The notes under the pieces: generated by a model
What the model saw: the letters and a program-made list of their open reading frames with translations, nothing else
What the model was told of the DNA's origin: nothing
Databases searched by the model: none
Source of the DNA: Streptomyces vilmorinianum
Lineage (GTDB): Bacteria; Actinomycetota; Actinomycetes; Streptomycetales; Streptomycetaceae
Assembly: GCF_005517195.1 (NCBI RefSeq)
Contig: NZ_CP040244.1
Coordinates: 2,746,001 to 2,810,000, forward strand
DNA length: 64,000 nt
Reading direction: 5' to 3'
In this document: piece by piece, positions 19,308 to 27,858 of the stretch
Numbering within the stretch: the first letter of the stretch is position 1
Layout of the letters: every line of letters begins with the position of its first letter
Translations under genes and position numbers: made by a program

Positions 19308-20047
19308 GCTGGCTCAACTCCGAGGCGTTCACCGCCTTCGGTCAGCACATCATGTGGTCCGACATGATCGGCAACACGATCGGTCTGATCGCCCTCGCGC
19401 TCGGCTGGCGGCGTTCCATACTCACCTGGCCCGCGCAGCTGCTCTCCGGCGTCATCCTCGTCGGCGCCTACGCCTCGGCCCATCTCAGCGGCGGTGTCGG
19501 CAAGCAGCTCCTGGTCATCGGCGTCGCCGCCTGGGGCTGGTGGCAGTGGAACCGCGGCAAGCAGCGGTCCGAAGACGGTGGTGACGGCTCCATCGCCGTC
19601 CGCTTCGCGAGCTGGAAGGAGCGCGGACTGCTCCTCGCCGGCGCGGTCCTCGGCACCCTCGCCGTCGGCGGCCTGTTCACCCTCTACCCGTCGCTCTCCT
19701 GGAGCCCGTGGGCCGACGCGTACATCTTCGTCGGCACGCTCGTGGCGATGGTCGCCCAGGCCCGTGGTCTGGTCGAGTTCTGGTTCGCCTGGCTCCTCGT
19801 GGACCTCGTCGGCGTCCCGCTCGCCTTCTCCAGCGGCCTGGCCTTCTCCGGCCTGGTCTACGTGATCTACTTCGCCCTCGTCATCTGGGGCCTGCGCGAC
19901 TGGTGGCTCCGGACGCGTACGCCTTCCGCTCTGCAAGGGACGGTTCTCATCTCCGTACACCGCGCCGACGAACCGAAGCGCGGAGCTGCACGCGCTGCCC
20001 TCCTGCCGGCGCAGGTTGAAGACACGATCGAAGGGACGCAAGCATGA
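19304..20047 (+). CDS. ribM: PnuC-family riboflavin transporter RibM
   Basis: A 247-residue membrane protein with about seven hydrophobic helices and the aromatic-rich PnuC-type motif [10 protein letters not shown] in the middle. Homologues located inside riboflavin operons (RibM/PnuX of Streptomyces davawensis and Corynebacterium) are energy-independent riboflavin facilitators. The FMN-controlled operon context favours riboflavin over nicotinamide riboside as substrate. The last ~40 residues are a hydrophilic tail. It overlaps ribE by 4 bp at its start and ribBA by 4 bp at its end. Confidence 0.88.
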   Translation: MSWLNSEAFTAFGQHIMWSDMIGNTIGLIALALGWRRSILTWPAQLLSGVILVGAYASAHLSGGVGKQLLVIGVAAWGWWQWNRGKQRSEDGGDGSIAVRFASWKERGLLLAGAVLGTLAVGGLFTLYPSLSWSPWADAYIFVGTLVAMVAQARGLVEFWFAWLLVDLVGVPLAFSSGLAFSGLVYVIYFALVIWGLRDWWLRTRTPSALQGTVLISVHRADEPKRGAARAALLPAQVEDTIEGTQA

Positions 20048-21321
20048 GTGCCCTGCCGCTCTGGGACGCCACCGACCTCACCCTCGACCCGGTCGAACAG
20101 GCCATCCGTGACATCGCCGCCGGCCGGCCCGTCGTCGTCGTCGACGACGAGGACCGCGAGAACGAGGGCGACCTCGTCATCGCCGCCGAGACGGCCACCC
20201 CCGAGGTCGTCGCCTTCATGATGAGTGAGTGCCGCGGCCTGATCTGCGCCCCCATGGAGGGGGACGAGCTGGAGCGCCTCCAGCTCCCGCAGATGGTCGA
20301 GCACAACACCGAGTCGATGCGTACGGCCTTCACCGTCTCCGTCGACGCGTCCCCGGCCCACGGCGTCACCACCGGCATCTCCGCCGCCGACCGCGCCACC
20401 ACGCTGCGGATGCTGGCGAGCGGCGAGTACGAGCCGTCCGACTTCGTCCGGCCCGGTCACATCTTCCCGCTGCGCGCCAAGCCCGGCGGTGTCCTGGTCC
20501 GCAACGGCCACACCGAGGCCGCCGTCGACCTCGCCCGCCTCGCGGGCCTGCGCCCCGCCGGCGCGATCGTGGAGATCGCCGGCGAGGACGGCGTGATGCT
20601 GCGCCTGCCCGAGCTGGTCCCGTTCGCCCGCAAGCACGGCCTCACGATCATCTCGATCGAGGACCTGGTCGCCTACCGCCGCTCCTCGGAGCCGACGGTC
20701 CGCCGCGAGGCCGAGGTCCGGCTGCCCACGGCGCACGGCGACTTCACCGCGTACGGCTACCGCTCCACCGTCGACGGCGTCGAGCACGTCGCCCTCGTCC
20801 ACGGCGAGATCGGCGACGGCGAGGACGTCCTGGTCCGGGTCCACTCCGAGTGCCTGACCGGCGACATCTTCCACTCGCTGCGCTGCGACTGCGGCCCCCA
20901 GCTCCAGGCCTCCATGGACCGCATCACCGAGGCCGGCCGCGGCGTCGTCGTCTATCTGCGCGGCCACGAGGGCCGCGGCATCGGCCTGCTGTCCAAGCTG
21001 CGCGCGTACGAGCTCCAGGAGCGCGGCCGCGACACCCTCGACGCCAATCTGGAGCTGGGCCTGCCCGCCGACGCCCGGGACTACGGGGCCGGCGCACAGA
21101 TCCTCGTCGACCTCGGGGTGCGCAGCCTCCGGCTGATGACCAACAACCCCGAAAAGATCACCGCCCTCACCCGGCACGGCCTGAAGGTCGAGGGCCGCGA
21201 GCCCATGCCGGTCCAGGCGGGCGAGCACAACCTCCGCTACCTGCGCACCAAGCGCGACCGGATGGGGCACGACCTGCCCTGGCTGGATGCCGGCACGGCG
21301 TCCACCTGCGCAAACCAGTAA
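20044..21321 (+). CDS. ribBA: Bifunctional DHBP synthase / GTP cyclohydrolase II
   Basis: A 425-residue fusion. The N-terminal half makes 3,4-dihydroxy-2-butanone 4-phosphate (acidic metal loop [11 protein letters not shown], later [13 protein letters not shown]). The C-terminal half opens the GTP ring (zinc cysteines in [18 protein letters not shown], catalytic region [13 protein letters not shown], and DYGAGAQIL). Together they supply both precursors for riboflavin. The ATG overlaps the ribM stop by four bases. A short spacer with an AGAAGGAG box follows before ribH. Confidence 0.95.
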   Translation: MSALPLWDATDLTLDPVEQAIRDIAAGRPVVVVDDEDRENEGDLVIAAETATPEVVAFMMSECRGLICAPMEGDELERLQLPQMVEHNTESMRTAFTVSVDASPAHGVTTGISAADRATTLRMLASGEYEPSDFVRPGHIFPLRAKPGGVLVRNGHTEAAVDLARLAGLRPAGAIVEIAGEDGVMLRLPELVPFARKHGLTIISIEDLVAYRRSSEPTVRREAEVRLPTAHGDFTAYGYRSTVDGVEHVALVHGEIGDGEDVLVRVHSECLTGDIFHSLRCDCGPQLQASMDRITEAGRGVVVYLRGHEGRGIGLLSKLRAYELQERGRDTLDANLELGLPADARDYGAGAQILVDLGVRSLRLMTNNPEKITALTRHGLKVEGREPMPVQAGEHNLRYLRTKRDRMGHDLPWLDAGTASTCANQ

Positions 21322-21351
21322 GTCGGCAAGAGAACGGCCAGAAGGAGAGAC

Positions 21352-21837
21352 ATGAGCGGCAAGGGCGCACCCGTCCTCAGCGTGAAGAACTGCGGTGACC
21401 TCCGGGTCGCGGTCGTCGCGGCGCAGTGGCACGAGAAGATCATGGACGGACTCGTCGACGGCGCGCTGCGGGCCCTGCACGAGCTCGGCATCGACGAGCC
21501 GACGCTGCTGCGCGTCCCCGGCAGCTTCGAGCTGCCCGTGGTGGCGAAGGTCCTCGCCGGGCGCGGCTACGATGCCGTGGTGGCGCTCGGCGTCGTCATC
21601 CGCGGCGGAACGCCGCACTTCGAGTACGTGTGCCAGGGCGTCACCCACGGCCTCACCCAGGTCTCGATCGACACCGGCGTACCCATCGGCTTCGGCGTCC
21701 TGACCGTGGACAACGAGGAGCAGGCCCTCGACCGGGCCGGCCTCGAGGGGTCGAGCGAGGACAAGGGCCACGAGGCCGTCACCGCCGCCGTCGCCACCGC
21801 GACGACGCTGCGCACGGTCAGCGAACCCTGGCGCTAA
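21352..21837 (+). CDS. ribH: 6,7-dimethyl-8-ribityllumazine synthase
   Basis: A 161-residue subunit of the icosahedral or pentameric lumazine synthase. It condenses the ribityl-pyrimidine with dihydroxybutanone phosphate. Family motifs are [43 protein letters not shown] with the catalytic His, and [18 protein letters not shown]. It completes the rib operon and is followed 35 bp later by hisE. Confidence 0.95.
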   Translation: MSGKGAPVLSVKNCGDLRVAVVAAQWHEKIMDGLVDGALRALHELGIDEPTLLRVPGSFELPVVAKVLAGRGYDAVVALGVVIRGGTPHFEYVCQGVTHGLTQVSIDTGVPIGFGVLTVDNEEQALDRAGLEGSSEDKGHEAVTAAVATATTLRTVSEPWR

Positions 21838-21872
21838 GTACGCGACCCTCACCCCGTACTCTTAGGACCATC

Positions 21873-22145
21873 ATGGCGAACAAAACCTTCGAAGAGCTCT
21901 TCGCCGAGCTCAAGCTCAAGGCCGAGAACGGCGACCCGGCCACCTCCCGCACCGCGGAGCTGGTGGACAAGGGAGTCCATGCCATCGGCAAGAAGGTCGT
22001 CGAGGAGGCCGCCGAGGTCTGGATGGCCGCCGAGTACGAGGGCAAGGAAGCCGCCGCCGAGGAGATCTCGCAGCTGCTGTACCACGTCCAGGTGATGATG
22101 GTCGCCCGCGGGATCTCCCTCGACGACGTCTACGCGCACCTCTGA
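21873..22145 (+). CDS. hisE: Phosphoribosyl-ATP pyrophosphatase
   Basis: A 90-residue all-alpha NTP pyrophosphohydrolase, second step of histidine synthesis. The MazG-like metal site is [18 protein letters not shown] followed by [14 protein letters not shown]. It stands alone rather than fused to HisI, as is normal in Streptomyces, and is paired with hisG downstream. The short spacer to ribH suggests partial read-through from the rib operon. Confidence 0.93.
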   Translation: MANKTFEELFAELKLKAENGDPATSRTAELVDKGVHAIGKKVVEEAAEVWMAAEYEGKEAAAEEISQLLYHVQVMMVARGISLDDVYAHL

Positions 22146-22226
22146 CACGGGCACCTCTGACACGCCCATCTCCGAGCGCACACGCCACACCCTCCCCGAA
22201 ACTCTCAGGCAAAGGAAGCTCATCCC

Positions 22227-23075
22227 ATGCTGCGCATCGCCGTCCCCAACAAGGGTTCACTGTCCGGACCTGCGTCGGCGATGCTCCATGAGGCCGGCTA
22301 CCGCCAGCGCAAGGAGTCCAAGGAGCTCGTCGTCATCGACCCCGAGAACGAGGTCGAGTTCTTCTACCTGCGCCCGAAGGACATCGCGATCTACGTCGCC
22401 TCGGGCAAGCTGGACATCGGCATCACCGGCCGTGACCTGCTCCTCGACTCCGGCGCCAACGCCGAGGAGATCCTCCCGCTGAACTTCGGCCGGTCGACCT
22501 TCCGCTACGCCACCCGGCCGGGCACCGCGAAGGGCCCCGAGGACTTCCACGGCATGACGATCGCCACCTCGTACGAGGGGATCGTCGCCAAGCACCTCGC
22601 CGACCAGGGGATCGACGCCTCCGTCGTCCACCTCGACGGCGCCGTCGAGACCGCCATCCAGCTCGGTGTCGCCCAGATCATCGCCGACGTCGTCGAGACC
22701 GGCACCAGCCTGCGCAACGCGGGCCTGGAGGTCATCGGCGAGCCGATCCTGAAGTCCGAGGCCGTCGTCATCCGGCGCGAGGGCGCCGGCACCGACGACA
22801 CGCAGGTCCAGACGTTCCTGCGGCGTCTCCAGGGCGTCCTGGTGGCCCGCAGCTACGTGATGATGGACTACGACTGCCGCGCCGAGCACCTGGAGCAGGC
22901 GGTCGCCCTCACCCCGGGCCTGGAGTCGCCCACGATCTCGCCCCTGCACAACGAGGGCTGGGTCGCGGTCCGGGCCATGGTCCCGGCCAAGGAGGCGCAG
23001 CGGATCATGGACGACCTGTACGAGCTGGGTGCCCGCGCCATCCTGACGACGGCCATCCACGCCTGCCGCCTCTGA
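22227..23075 (+). CDS. hisG: ATP phosphoribosyltransferase (long form)
   Basis: A 282-residue HisG with the regulatory C-terminal domain, so it needs no HisZ partner and is expected to be feedback-inhibited by histidine. Markers are LRIAVPNKGSLSGPA at the N-terminus and the PRPP-binding region IIADVVETGTSLRNAGLEVI. The C-terminal ACT-like part ends in ILTTAIHACRL. It catalyses the first committed step of histidine synthesis. The ATG follows an AAAGGAAG box. Confidence 0.95.
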   Translation: MLRIAVPNKGSLSGPASAMLHEAGYRQRKESKELVVIDPENEVEFFYLRPKDIAIYVASGKLDIGITGRDLLLDSGANAEEILPLNFGRSTFRYATRPGTAKGPEDFHGMTIATSYEGIVAKHLADQGIDASVVHLDGAVETAIQLGVAQIIADVVETGTSLRNAGLEVIGEPILKSEAVVIRREGAGTDDTQVQTFLRRLQGVLVARSYVMMDYDCRAEHLEQAVALTPGLESPTISPLHNEGWVAVRAMVPAKEAQRIMDDLYELGARAILTTAIHACRL

Positions 23076-23106
23076 CGGCAGGTCTCCGAGGTACTGAGGA
23101 ACACCG

Positions 23107-23559
23107 ATGTCCGAGTCACCGACGCCCACCCTCCCCGTCACCTTCCGGCCGGGCCGCACACGTGCGGTCCTGCTGACCGTGGGACTGGTGCTGTTCGCCG
23201 TCATCACCGCCGTCGCGCTGATGCTGGAGCGGCTCGGACCGGGGGAGCGGGTCAGCTTCGTCTTCACCGCCGCGCTCTTCCTCGGCGTCCTCGTGATGCT
23301 GAGCCGCCCCAAGGTCGTCGCCGACGACGAGGGGGTCACGGTCGTCAACATCACCCGGACACGCCGACTGGCGTGGGCGGAGATCCTGCGGGTCAACCTG
23401 CGGCCCGGTGACCCCTGGGTCTTCCTGGACCTGAGCGACGGCACCAGCCTGCCCGCGCTCGGCATCCAGCCCGGCGTCGCCAAGGAACAGGCCATCCGCG
23501 ACGCCAAGGCCCTGCGGGCCCTGGCCGACAGCCGCGGCACCGGGCAGGACGCCGACTGA
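23107..23559 (+). CDS. PH-domain membrane protein
   Basis: A 150-residue protein with two transmembrane helices (about residues 18-62) followed by a bacterial PH-like beta domain. The domain contains the motif VVADDEGVTVVNITRTRRLAWAEILRVNLRPGDPWVFLDLSDG, typical of small actinobacterial PH proteins. It has a good Shine-Dalgarno (CTGAGGAA) and lies 31 bp after hisG, probably in the same transcript. Function is unknown. Confidence 0.8.
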   Translation: MSESPTPTLPVTFRPGRTRAVLLTVGLVLFAVITAVALMLERLGPGERVSFVFTAALFLGVLVMLSRPKVVADDEGVTVVNITRTRRLAWAEILRVNLRPGDPWVFLDLSDGTSLPALGIQPGVAKEQAIRDAKALRALADSRGTGQDAD

Positions 23560-23573
23560 GTCCCCCATACGGG

Positions 23574-23602
23574 GCCGACCCCCTGCCCCAGGCGGGGTCG
23601 GC
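23574..23602 (+). terminator. Hairpin terminator after the his/PH transcript
   Basis: GCCGACCCC (23574-23582) pairs with GGGGTCGGC (23594-23602) across an 11-base loop, 14 bp after the PH gene stop. Confidence 0.7.
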
Positions 23603-23614
23603 GTGGCTACTCTG

Positions 23615-23646
23615 GAGGCGGTGGTGCCGAGCGGCACCACCGCCTC
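23615..23646 (+). other. Perfect hairpin in the leader of the CNNM/CBS operon
   Basis: A 14-bp perfect stem (23615-23628 with 23633-23646, GAGC loop) lies 121 bases before the first CNNM gene and after the terminator at 23574. Further paired GC segments follow it. It may be part of a structured 5' UTR; it does not match a riboswitch class I can recognise. Confidence 0.45.
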
Positions 23647-23767
23647 GCGTGTACAGGGCCGCCGCCGCGGCCCGCGAGGCCTCCCTGCGACCCGAGGAGT
23701 GACTCCCTCCAGCAATGGACGGATCGTCCGGTAGTACCTGCGCCGCCCCCTTCACGGAGGCGGCGGC

Positions 23768-25108
23768 ATGATCATCCCGCTTCTGCTGCTCGCCGCAGCC
23801 TTCCTCCTGATCCTCGCCAACGGCTTCTTCGTGGCGGCCGAATTCGGCCTCGTCACCGTGGAACGCCCCGACGCCGAACGGGCCGCGGCCGCCGGCGACC
23901 GGCGCGCGCGCACCGTCGTCAAGGCGCTCGGCGAGCTGTCCTTCCAGCTCTCCGGCACCCAGCTCGGCATCACGATCACCTCCCTCGTCGTCGGCATGCT
24001 CGCCGAGCCCGCGCTCGCCCAGCTCCTCGACGGGCCGCTCACCGCGACCGGCCTGCCCGAGGGCGCCGTCCCCGGCGTCGCGGTGGCGATCGGCATGCTG
24101 CTCGCCTCCGCCGTGCAGATGGTGGTCGGCGAACTCGTCCCGAAGAACTGGGCGGTCTCCCGGCCGCTCCAGGTGGCGCGGTTCGTGGCCGGACCGCAGC
24201 ACCTCTTCTCGTCCCTCTTCCGGCCGGTCATCGCCCTGCTGAACCGGGTCGCCAACCGGCTGGTCCGGCTCCTGGGCGTCGAGCCCACCGAGGAGCTCGA
24301 CTCCGTGCGCACCCCCGGCGAGCTGGTCTCGCTGGCCCGGCACTCCGCCCGGGCGGGTGCGCTGGAGCAGGACACCGCCGACCTCTTCGTACGGACCCTG
24401 ACGCTGGGCGGTCTCACCGCCCAGCAGGCCATGACACCGCGGGTGAAGATGAGCGCCCTCCAGTCGGACGCCACCGCCGCCGACGTCCTCAACCTCACCC
24501 GGGCGACGGGGCTCTCCCGCTTCCCGGTGTACCGCGACCGCATCGACGAGATCGTCGGCATGGTCCATCTCAAGGACGCGCTCGCCGTGCGCCCGGAGGA
24601 GCGGCACCGCACGTCGGTCGGCCGCATCGCCGTGCAGCCGCTGCTCGTCCCCGAGACCCTGCCGGCCCAGGCGCTCCTGGAGCGGCTGCGGCGCGAGCAG
24701 CCGATCGCCGTCGTCGTCGACGAGTACGGCGGTACGGCCGGGGTCGTGACCCTGGAGGACATCGTGGAGGAGCTCGTCGGCGAGGTCCGCGACGAGCACG
24801 ACACCGCGGTCGACGAGCGGCCCGAGCTGACCGCCGTCGCCGCCGAGGACGGCAACCCCGCCTGGGAGGCGGACGGCTCCTGCCGGGTGCACACCCTGCA
24901 CCGGATAGGCCTCGACGTCCCCGACGGCCCGTACGAGACGGTCGCCGGGCTCGTCGCCGATCTGCTGGGGCGGATCCCCGCCGCCGGGGACCGGGCCGAA
25001 CTCCCCGGCTGGCGACTCCTGGTGCGGCAGGTCGACCGCTATCGCGCCGAGCGCGTACGGATCGTACGGACGGCCGAGGTGCCCCCCGTGCCGGAGGCGG
25101 TCCGATGA
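23768..25108 (+). CDS. CNNM/CBS-domain membrane protein (hemolysin C / CorC-like), first of pair
   Basis: A 446-residue protein: an N-terminal CNNM (DUF21) domain with about four membrane helices (ILANGFFVAAEFGLVTV..., GITITSLVVGMLAEP, MVVGELVPKNWAV), a CBS pair (AMTPRVKMSALQSDATAADVL... IAVVVDEYGGTAGVVTLEDIVEELVGEVRDE) and a C-terminal CorC_HlyC domain. Characterised relatives act in magnesium or cobalt homeostasis, probably as Mg2+ exporters; 'hemolysin' is a historical label. The stop overlaps the next gene by four bases, so the two are likely made together and may form a heteromer. Confidence 0.88.
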   Translation: MIIPLLLLAAAFLLILANGFFVAAEFGLVTVERPDAERAAAAGDRRARTVVKALGELSFQLSGTQLGITITSLVVGMLAEPALAQLLDGPLTATGLPEGAVPGVAVAIGMLLASAVQMVVGELVPKNWAVSRPLQVARFVAGPQHLFSSLFRPVIALLNRVANRLVRLLGVEPTEELDSVRTPGELVSLARHSARAGALEQDTADLFVRTLTLGGLTAQQAMTPRVKMSALQSDATAADVLNLTRATGLSRFPVYRDRIDEIVGMVHLKDALAVRPEERHRTSVGRIAVQPLLVPETLPAQALLERLRREQPIAVVVDEYGGTAGVVTLEDIVEELVGEVRDEHDTAVDERPELTAVAAEDGNPAWEADGSCRVHTLHRIGLDVPDGPYETVAGLVADLLGRIPAAGDRAELPGWRLLVRQVDRYRAERVRIVRTAEVPPVPEAVR

Positions 25109-26208
25109 GCCTGTTCCAACTGCTGTTCGCCCTCCTCCTTGTGGTGGCCAACGGCTTCTTCGTCGGCGCCGAGTTCGCGCTCGTCTCCGTACGCCGCAGC
25201 CAGATCGAGCCGCTCGGCGGCAAGCGGGCACGCCAGGTCCTGTACGGCCTGGAGAACCTGCCGCAGATGATGGCGGCGGCCCAGTTCGGCATCACCATCT
25301 GCTCGTTGACGCTGGGCGCGGTCGCCGAGCCGACCGTCGCGCATCTCCTCGAACCGGTCTTCCACGCCGTGGGCGTGCCGGAGGGGCTGATCCATCCGCT
25401 CGGCTACGTCGTGGCGCTCGCCGCGGTCGTCTTCCTCCATCTCGTCATCGGCGAGATGGTCCCGAAGAACCTCGCGATGGCCGCGCCGGAGAAGACCGCG
25501 CTCTGGCTCAGCCCCGGACTGGTCGGCTTCGCCCGGCTGTGCCGGCCGGTGACCACGACCCTTGGCGCGTGCGCCCGGCTGGTCCTGCGGGCCTTCCACG
25601 TCGAGCCGAAGGACGAGGTGGAGGCGGTCTTCACCAGTACGCAGCTCGGCCGGCTCGTGGAGGACGCCGGCCAGGCCGGACTGCTCGACCCGGTCGAGCA
25701 GGAGCGCCTGGAGGACGCCCTGGAGCTGGGCAGCCGCCCGGTGACGGACGTCCTCATCACCCCGGCGGCGCTGGTGACGGTCCCGCCGTCCGTGACCCCG
25801 CGGGAGATCGAGGAGCTCACCGTACGCACGGGCTACTCACGCTTCCCGGTGTGCGCCGAGGGGCGCGGTACGTTCATGGGCTTCGTGCACGTCAAGGACG
25901 TCCTGGACGTGGAGGAGCGGGAACGGGCGGTGCCGCAGCACATCTGGCGCCCCATGGCGACGCTCCGCGCCGAGCTGCCGCTCGACGACGCGCTCACCGT
26001 GATGCGCCGGGCCGCCACGCATCTCGCCCAGGTCGCGGACGCGTCCGGCCGTGTGCTCGGGCTGGTCGCGCTGGAGGACGTCCTGGAGAAGCTGGTCGGC
26101 GAGGTCCGCGACCCCGCCCACCGCGCGCCGACGCTGTCCACGGTCTCGGATCCCCGCCCGGCCCCGGCCCCGGCCCCGGCCCCGGCGACGGAGGCGCTCG
26201 CGACCTGA
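25105..26208 (+). CDS. CNNM/CBS-domain membrane protein, second of pair
   Basis: A 367-residue paralogue of the preceding protein with the same CNNM domain (VANGFFVGAEFALVSVRR, FGITICSLTLGAVAEP, IGEMVPKNLAMAAPEKTA) and CBS pair (VLITPAALVTVPPSVTP..., VLGLVALEDVLEKLVGEVRD). It lacks the CorC_HlyC domain and ends in a low-complexity Ala-Pro tail coded by CCCCGGCC repeats. The ATGA overlap implies translational coupling. Truncated second partners of this type are common in actinobacteria. Confidence 0.87.
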   Translation: MSLFQLLFALLLVVANGFFVGAEFALVSVRRSQIEPLGGKRARQVLYGLENLPQMMAAAQFGITICSLTLGAVAEPTVAHLLEPVFHAVGVPEGLIHPLGYVVALAAVVFLHLVIGEMVPKNLAMAAPEKTALWLSPGLVGFARLCRPVTTTLGACARLVLRAFHVEPKDEVEAVFTSTQLGRLVEDAGQAGLLDPVEQERLEDALELGSRPVTDVLITPAALVTVPPSVTPREIEELTVRTGYSRFPVCAEGRGTFMGFVHVKDVLDVEERERAVPQHIWRPMATLRAELPLDDALTVMRRAATHLAQVADASGRVLGLVALEDVLEKLVGEVRDPAHRAPTLSTVSDPRPAPAPAPAPATEALAT

Positions 26209-26217
26209 CCTAGGTCA

Positions 26218-26244
26218 CCGCCCGGGCCGGCCCGGCCCGGGCGG
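26218..26244. terminator. GC-rich hairpin terminator after the CNNM operon
   Basis: CCGCCCGGGCC (26218-26228) pairs perfectly with 26234-26244 across a five-base loop, 9 bp after the stop. Confidence 0.8.
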
Positions 26245-26344
26245 TTCGAAAAAGACCTCGGCCGGAGGCGAATCCTTTCCGGACCTCCCCGCCTCTTGTC
26301 TTCGTACCGGCCGAACGGGCCGGCGGAACCGGGAGGAAACACGA

Positions 26345-26434
26345 ATGATGATCACTGGTCTCGTAGTGATCGGAGCCCTGCTCGTGGGCGCGTGCAGCTG
26401 GCACCTGATGCGGCGCTCCAAGGGGCGGAGCTGA
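26345..26434 (+). CDS. 29-residue single-pass membrane peptide
   Basis: A short frame preceded by GGGAGG with eight bases spacing. It encodes a peptide with one hydrophobic segment (ITGLVVIGALLVGACSW) and a basic C-terminus (LMRRSKGRS), so it should sit in the membrane with a positive cytoplasmic tail. There are two adjacent ATGs; the first is used here. It lies 43 bp before the sigma-factor gene and is probably co-transcribed. Codon choice has high third-position GC, consistent with real coding. I do not recognise a family. Confidence 0.55.
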   Translation: MMITGLVVIGALLVGACSWHLMRRSKGRS

Positions 26435-26477
26435 CCAGCGCCTCGGCCCGGGGGAGCCTTTCGGGGAGGAGTCGCGG

Positions 26478-27080
26478 ATGAACCAGCGCTTCCGCTGGCC
26501 GGACGAGCGGCTGATCAAGGCCGCTCAGGACGGTGACGTCACGTCGCTCACCACCGTCGTCATGGAGTCGCAGCCTCATGTGCGCAAGTTCGCCCTATCG
26601 CTGTGCGCCTCCCCGCAGGACGCGGAGGACGCGGCGCAGGAGGCGCTGATCATCCTCTACCGGAAGATCGGCACCTTGCGGGCCACTGGCGCGCTTGCCT
26701 CATGGATGTTCCGGATTGTGCGCAACGAATGTCTCCGGCACGTACGGCTGTTGCTCGTCTCGCGCAGCGACGAGACATCGGCCGAACAGGAGGCGTCTGC
26801 GGAACCCTCCGCCGAGGACGCGGTGCTGCACAGGCTGGAGGCGGAGCGGATCGCGGCCGCGGTCAGTGCCCTTCCCCGTGACCAGCGGCAGGTCCTGATC
26901 ATGCGGGACGTACAGGGCCTGCCCGGCAGGACCGTCGCCCATGCGCTCGGTCTGAGCAACGCCGCGATGAAATCGCGGCTGCACAGAGCACGCGCAGCAC
27001 TGCGTCACTCGCTGACAGGGACCGACCACACACCCGATCAAGCCATCGACCGACCAGCCGGAGGAGACGCACGACCGTGA
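26478..27080 (+). CDS. ECF (sigma-70 family) RNA polymerase sigma factor
   Basis: A 200-residue sigma factor with region 2 (MESQPHVRKFALSLCASPQDAEDAAQEALIILYRKI...ASWMFRIVRNECLRHVR) and region 4 (LPRDQRQVLIMRDVQGLPGRTVAHALGLSNAAMKSRLHRARAALR). The Shine-Dalgarno GGGGAGGAG is clear. Its stop overlaps the start of a small Cys-rich membrane protein by four bases. Co-translation with a membrane protein is the classic arrangement for a sigma factor and its controller, but the partner lacks the usual zinc anti-sigma motif. Confidence 0.9.
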   Translation: MNQRFRWPDERLIKAAQDGDVTSLTTVVMESQPHVRKFALSLCASPQDAEDAAQEALIILYRKIGTLRATGALASWMFRIVRNECLRHVRLLLVSRSDETSAEQEASAEPSAEDAVLHRLEAERIAAAVSALPRDQRQVLIMRDVQGLPGRTVAHALGLSNAAMKSRLHRARAALRHSLTGTDHTPDQAIDRPAGGDARP

Positions 27081-27430
27081 ATACCGTGAAGCCCGTGAAG
27101 CCCGCGCAGGCCGGGGCCACCGCACAGTCCGCCGCACCCGGGACGAACTTCGCCGGCAAGTCCGTCCCGCGCCACCTGGCACGCGGCGCCATCGGCTTCG
27201 GGCTGATCATCGGCTCGATCGCCCTGGTGCCCATCGCCGGCCCGGTCACCCTGCTGGCAGCCCCGCTGGCCCTGATCGCCTTCCGCGGCTGCCCCACCTG
27301 CTGGATGGTAGGCCTGGCGCAGACCATCTCCCGCGGCCGTCTGGAGCGCGAGTGTGTGGACGGCGTCTGCACCCTCACCAAGGCGCACCCGCCGGCGAAG
27401 GCCACGGACGAGCCGGCCGCCTCCAGGTGA
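27077..27430 (+). CDS. Small membrane protein with CPTC motif, coupled to the sigma factor
   Basis: A 117-residue protein starting at a GTG inside the sigma-factor stop (GTGA overlap). After a ~30-residue hydrophilic N-terminus come two adjacent hydrophobic helices (GAIGFGLIIGSIALVPIAG, VTLLAAPLALIAF) and then a redox-type CPTC, followed by a second pair CVDGVC. The layout resembles the membrane part of YgaP-like (DUF2892) proteins, with a thiol-rich cytoplasmic tail. It may regulate the sigma factor by sensing thiol redox state; that role is inference. Confidence 0.65.
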   Translation: MNTVKPVKPAQAGATAQSAAPGTNFAGKSVPRHLARGAIGFGLIIGSIALVPIAGPVTLLAAPLALIAFRGCPTCWMVGLAQTISRGRLERECVDGVCTLTKAHPPAKATDEPAASR

Positions 27431-27471
27431 CCCAAGCCGGGCGAAGAGGGCCGGCCGTCCTGGGACACGTC

Positions 27472-27768
27472 CTAGTCGTCCTCGTCCTCGAAACTCCATC
27501 GGAGGTCGACGCGTGCGGCGGGAGCAACCGCACGCACAGTGTTGTGAGCCCCCTGCTCGATCGTGTCGGCCCAACTGCCGAAGCGGGTCACGATGATCGG
27601 GTATTCGCTCCACGCGGAGACCTGCCCCGCCGACGTCTCCTCTCCCACCGCCACGTCCCTGTCAAGATCGTGCTCGGTGAGGAACGCGGTCAGCGCCTCG
27701 GCGACACGCGCCGTCTCTCCCGGCTGCAAACCGGAGACGTCGAGGCTGAGGCCAACAGGTATCGACAT
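27472..27768 (-). CDS. Hypothetical protein
   Basis: A predicted 98-residue acidic protein starting MSIPVGLSLDVSGLQPGE. It has no signal peptide or membrane helix and ends in an acidic FEDEDD tail. The pattern of alternating hydrophobic residues (YPIIVTRFGSWADTIEQGAHNTVRAV) suggests a small alpha/beta fold. A GTG 39 bases upstream could extend it, but the added residues look non-coding. It lies downstream of the AAA ATPase gene on the same strand, 90 bp away. Family not recognised. Confidence 0.5.
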   Translation of the reverse strand: MSIPVGLSLDVSGLQPGETARVAEALTAFLTEHDLDRDVAVGEETSAGQVSAWSEYPIIVTRFGSWADTIEQGAHNTVRAVAPAARVDLRWSFEDEDD

Positions 27769-27858
27769 GGGCCCAAGGTACCGACCACCACTGAGCCCCA
27801 CCTCCACCGCCCATCCGCAGCGCGCCGCACGGTCGGATCCAGCTCCTGGCCCGGCGCG

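Noticed and set aside
23603..23767. M-box (ykoK) magnesium riboswitch before the CNNM genes
   Set aside because: The leader has hairpins and precedes an Mg2+-type gene, but the conserved M-box blocks (GTTAGGTGAGGCTCC, GCTGCC, ACGCCAA, CAACAGG) are not present. Only an unclassified structured leader can be claimed.
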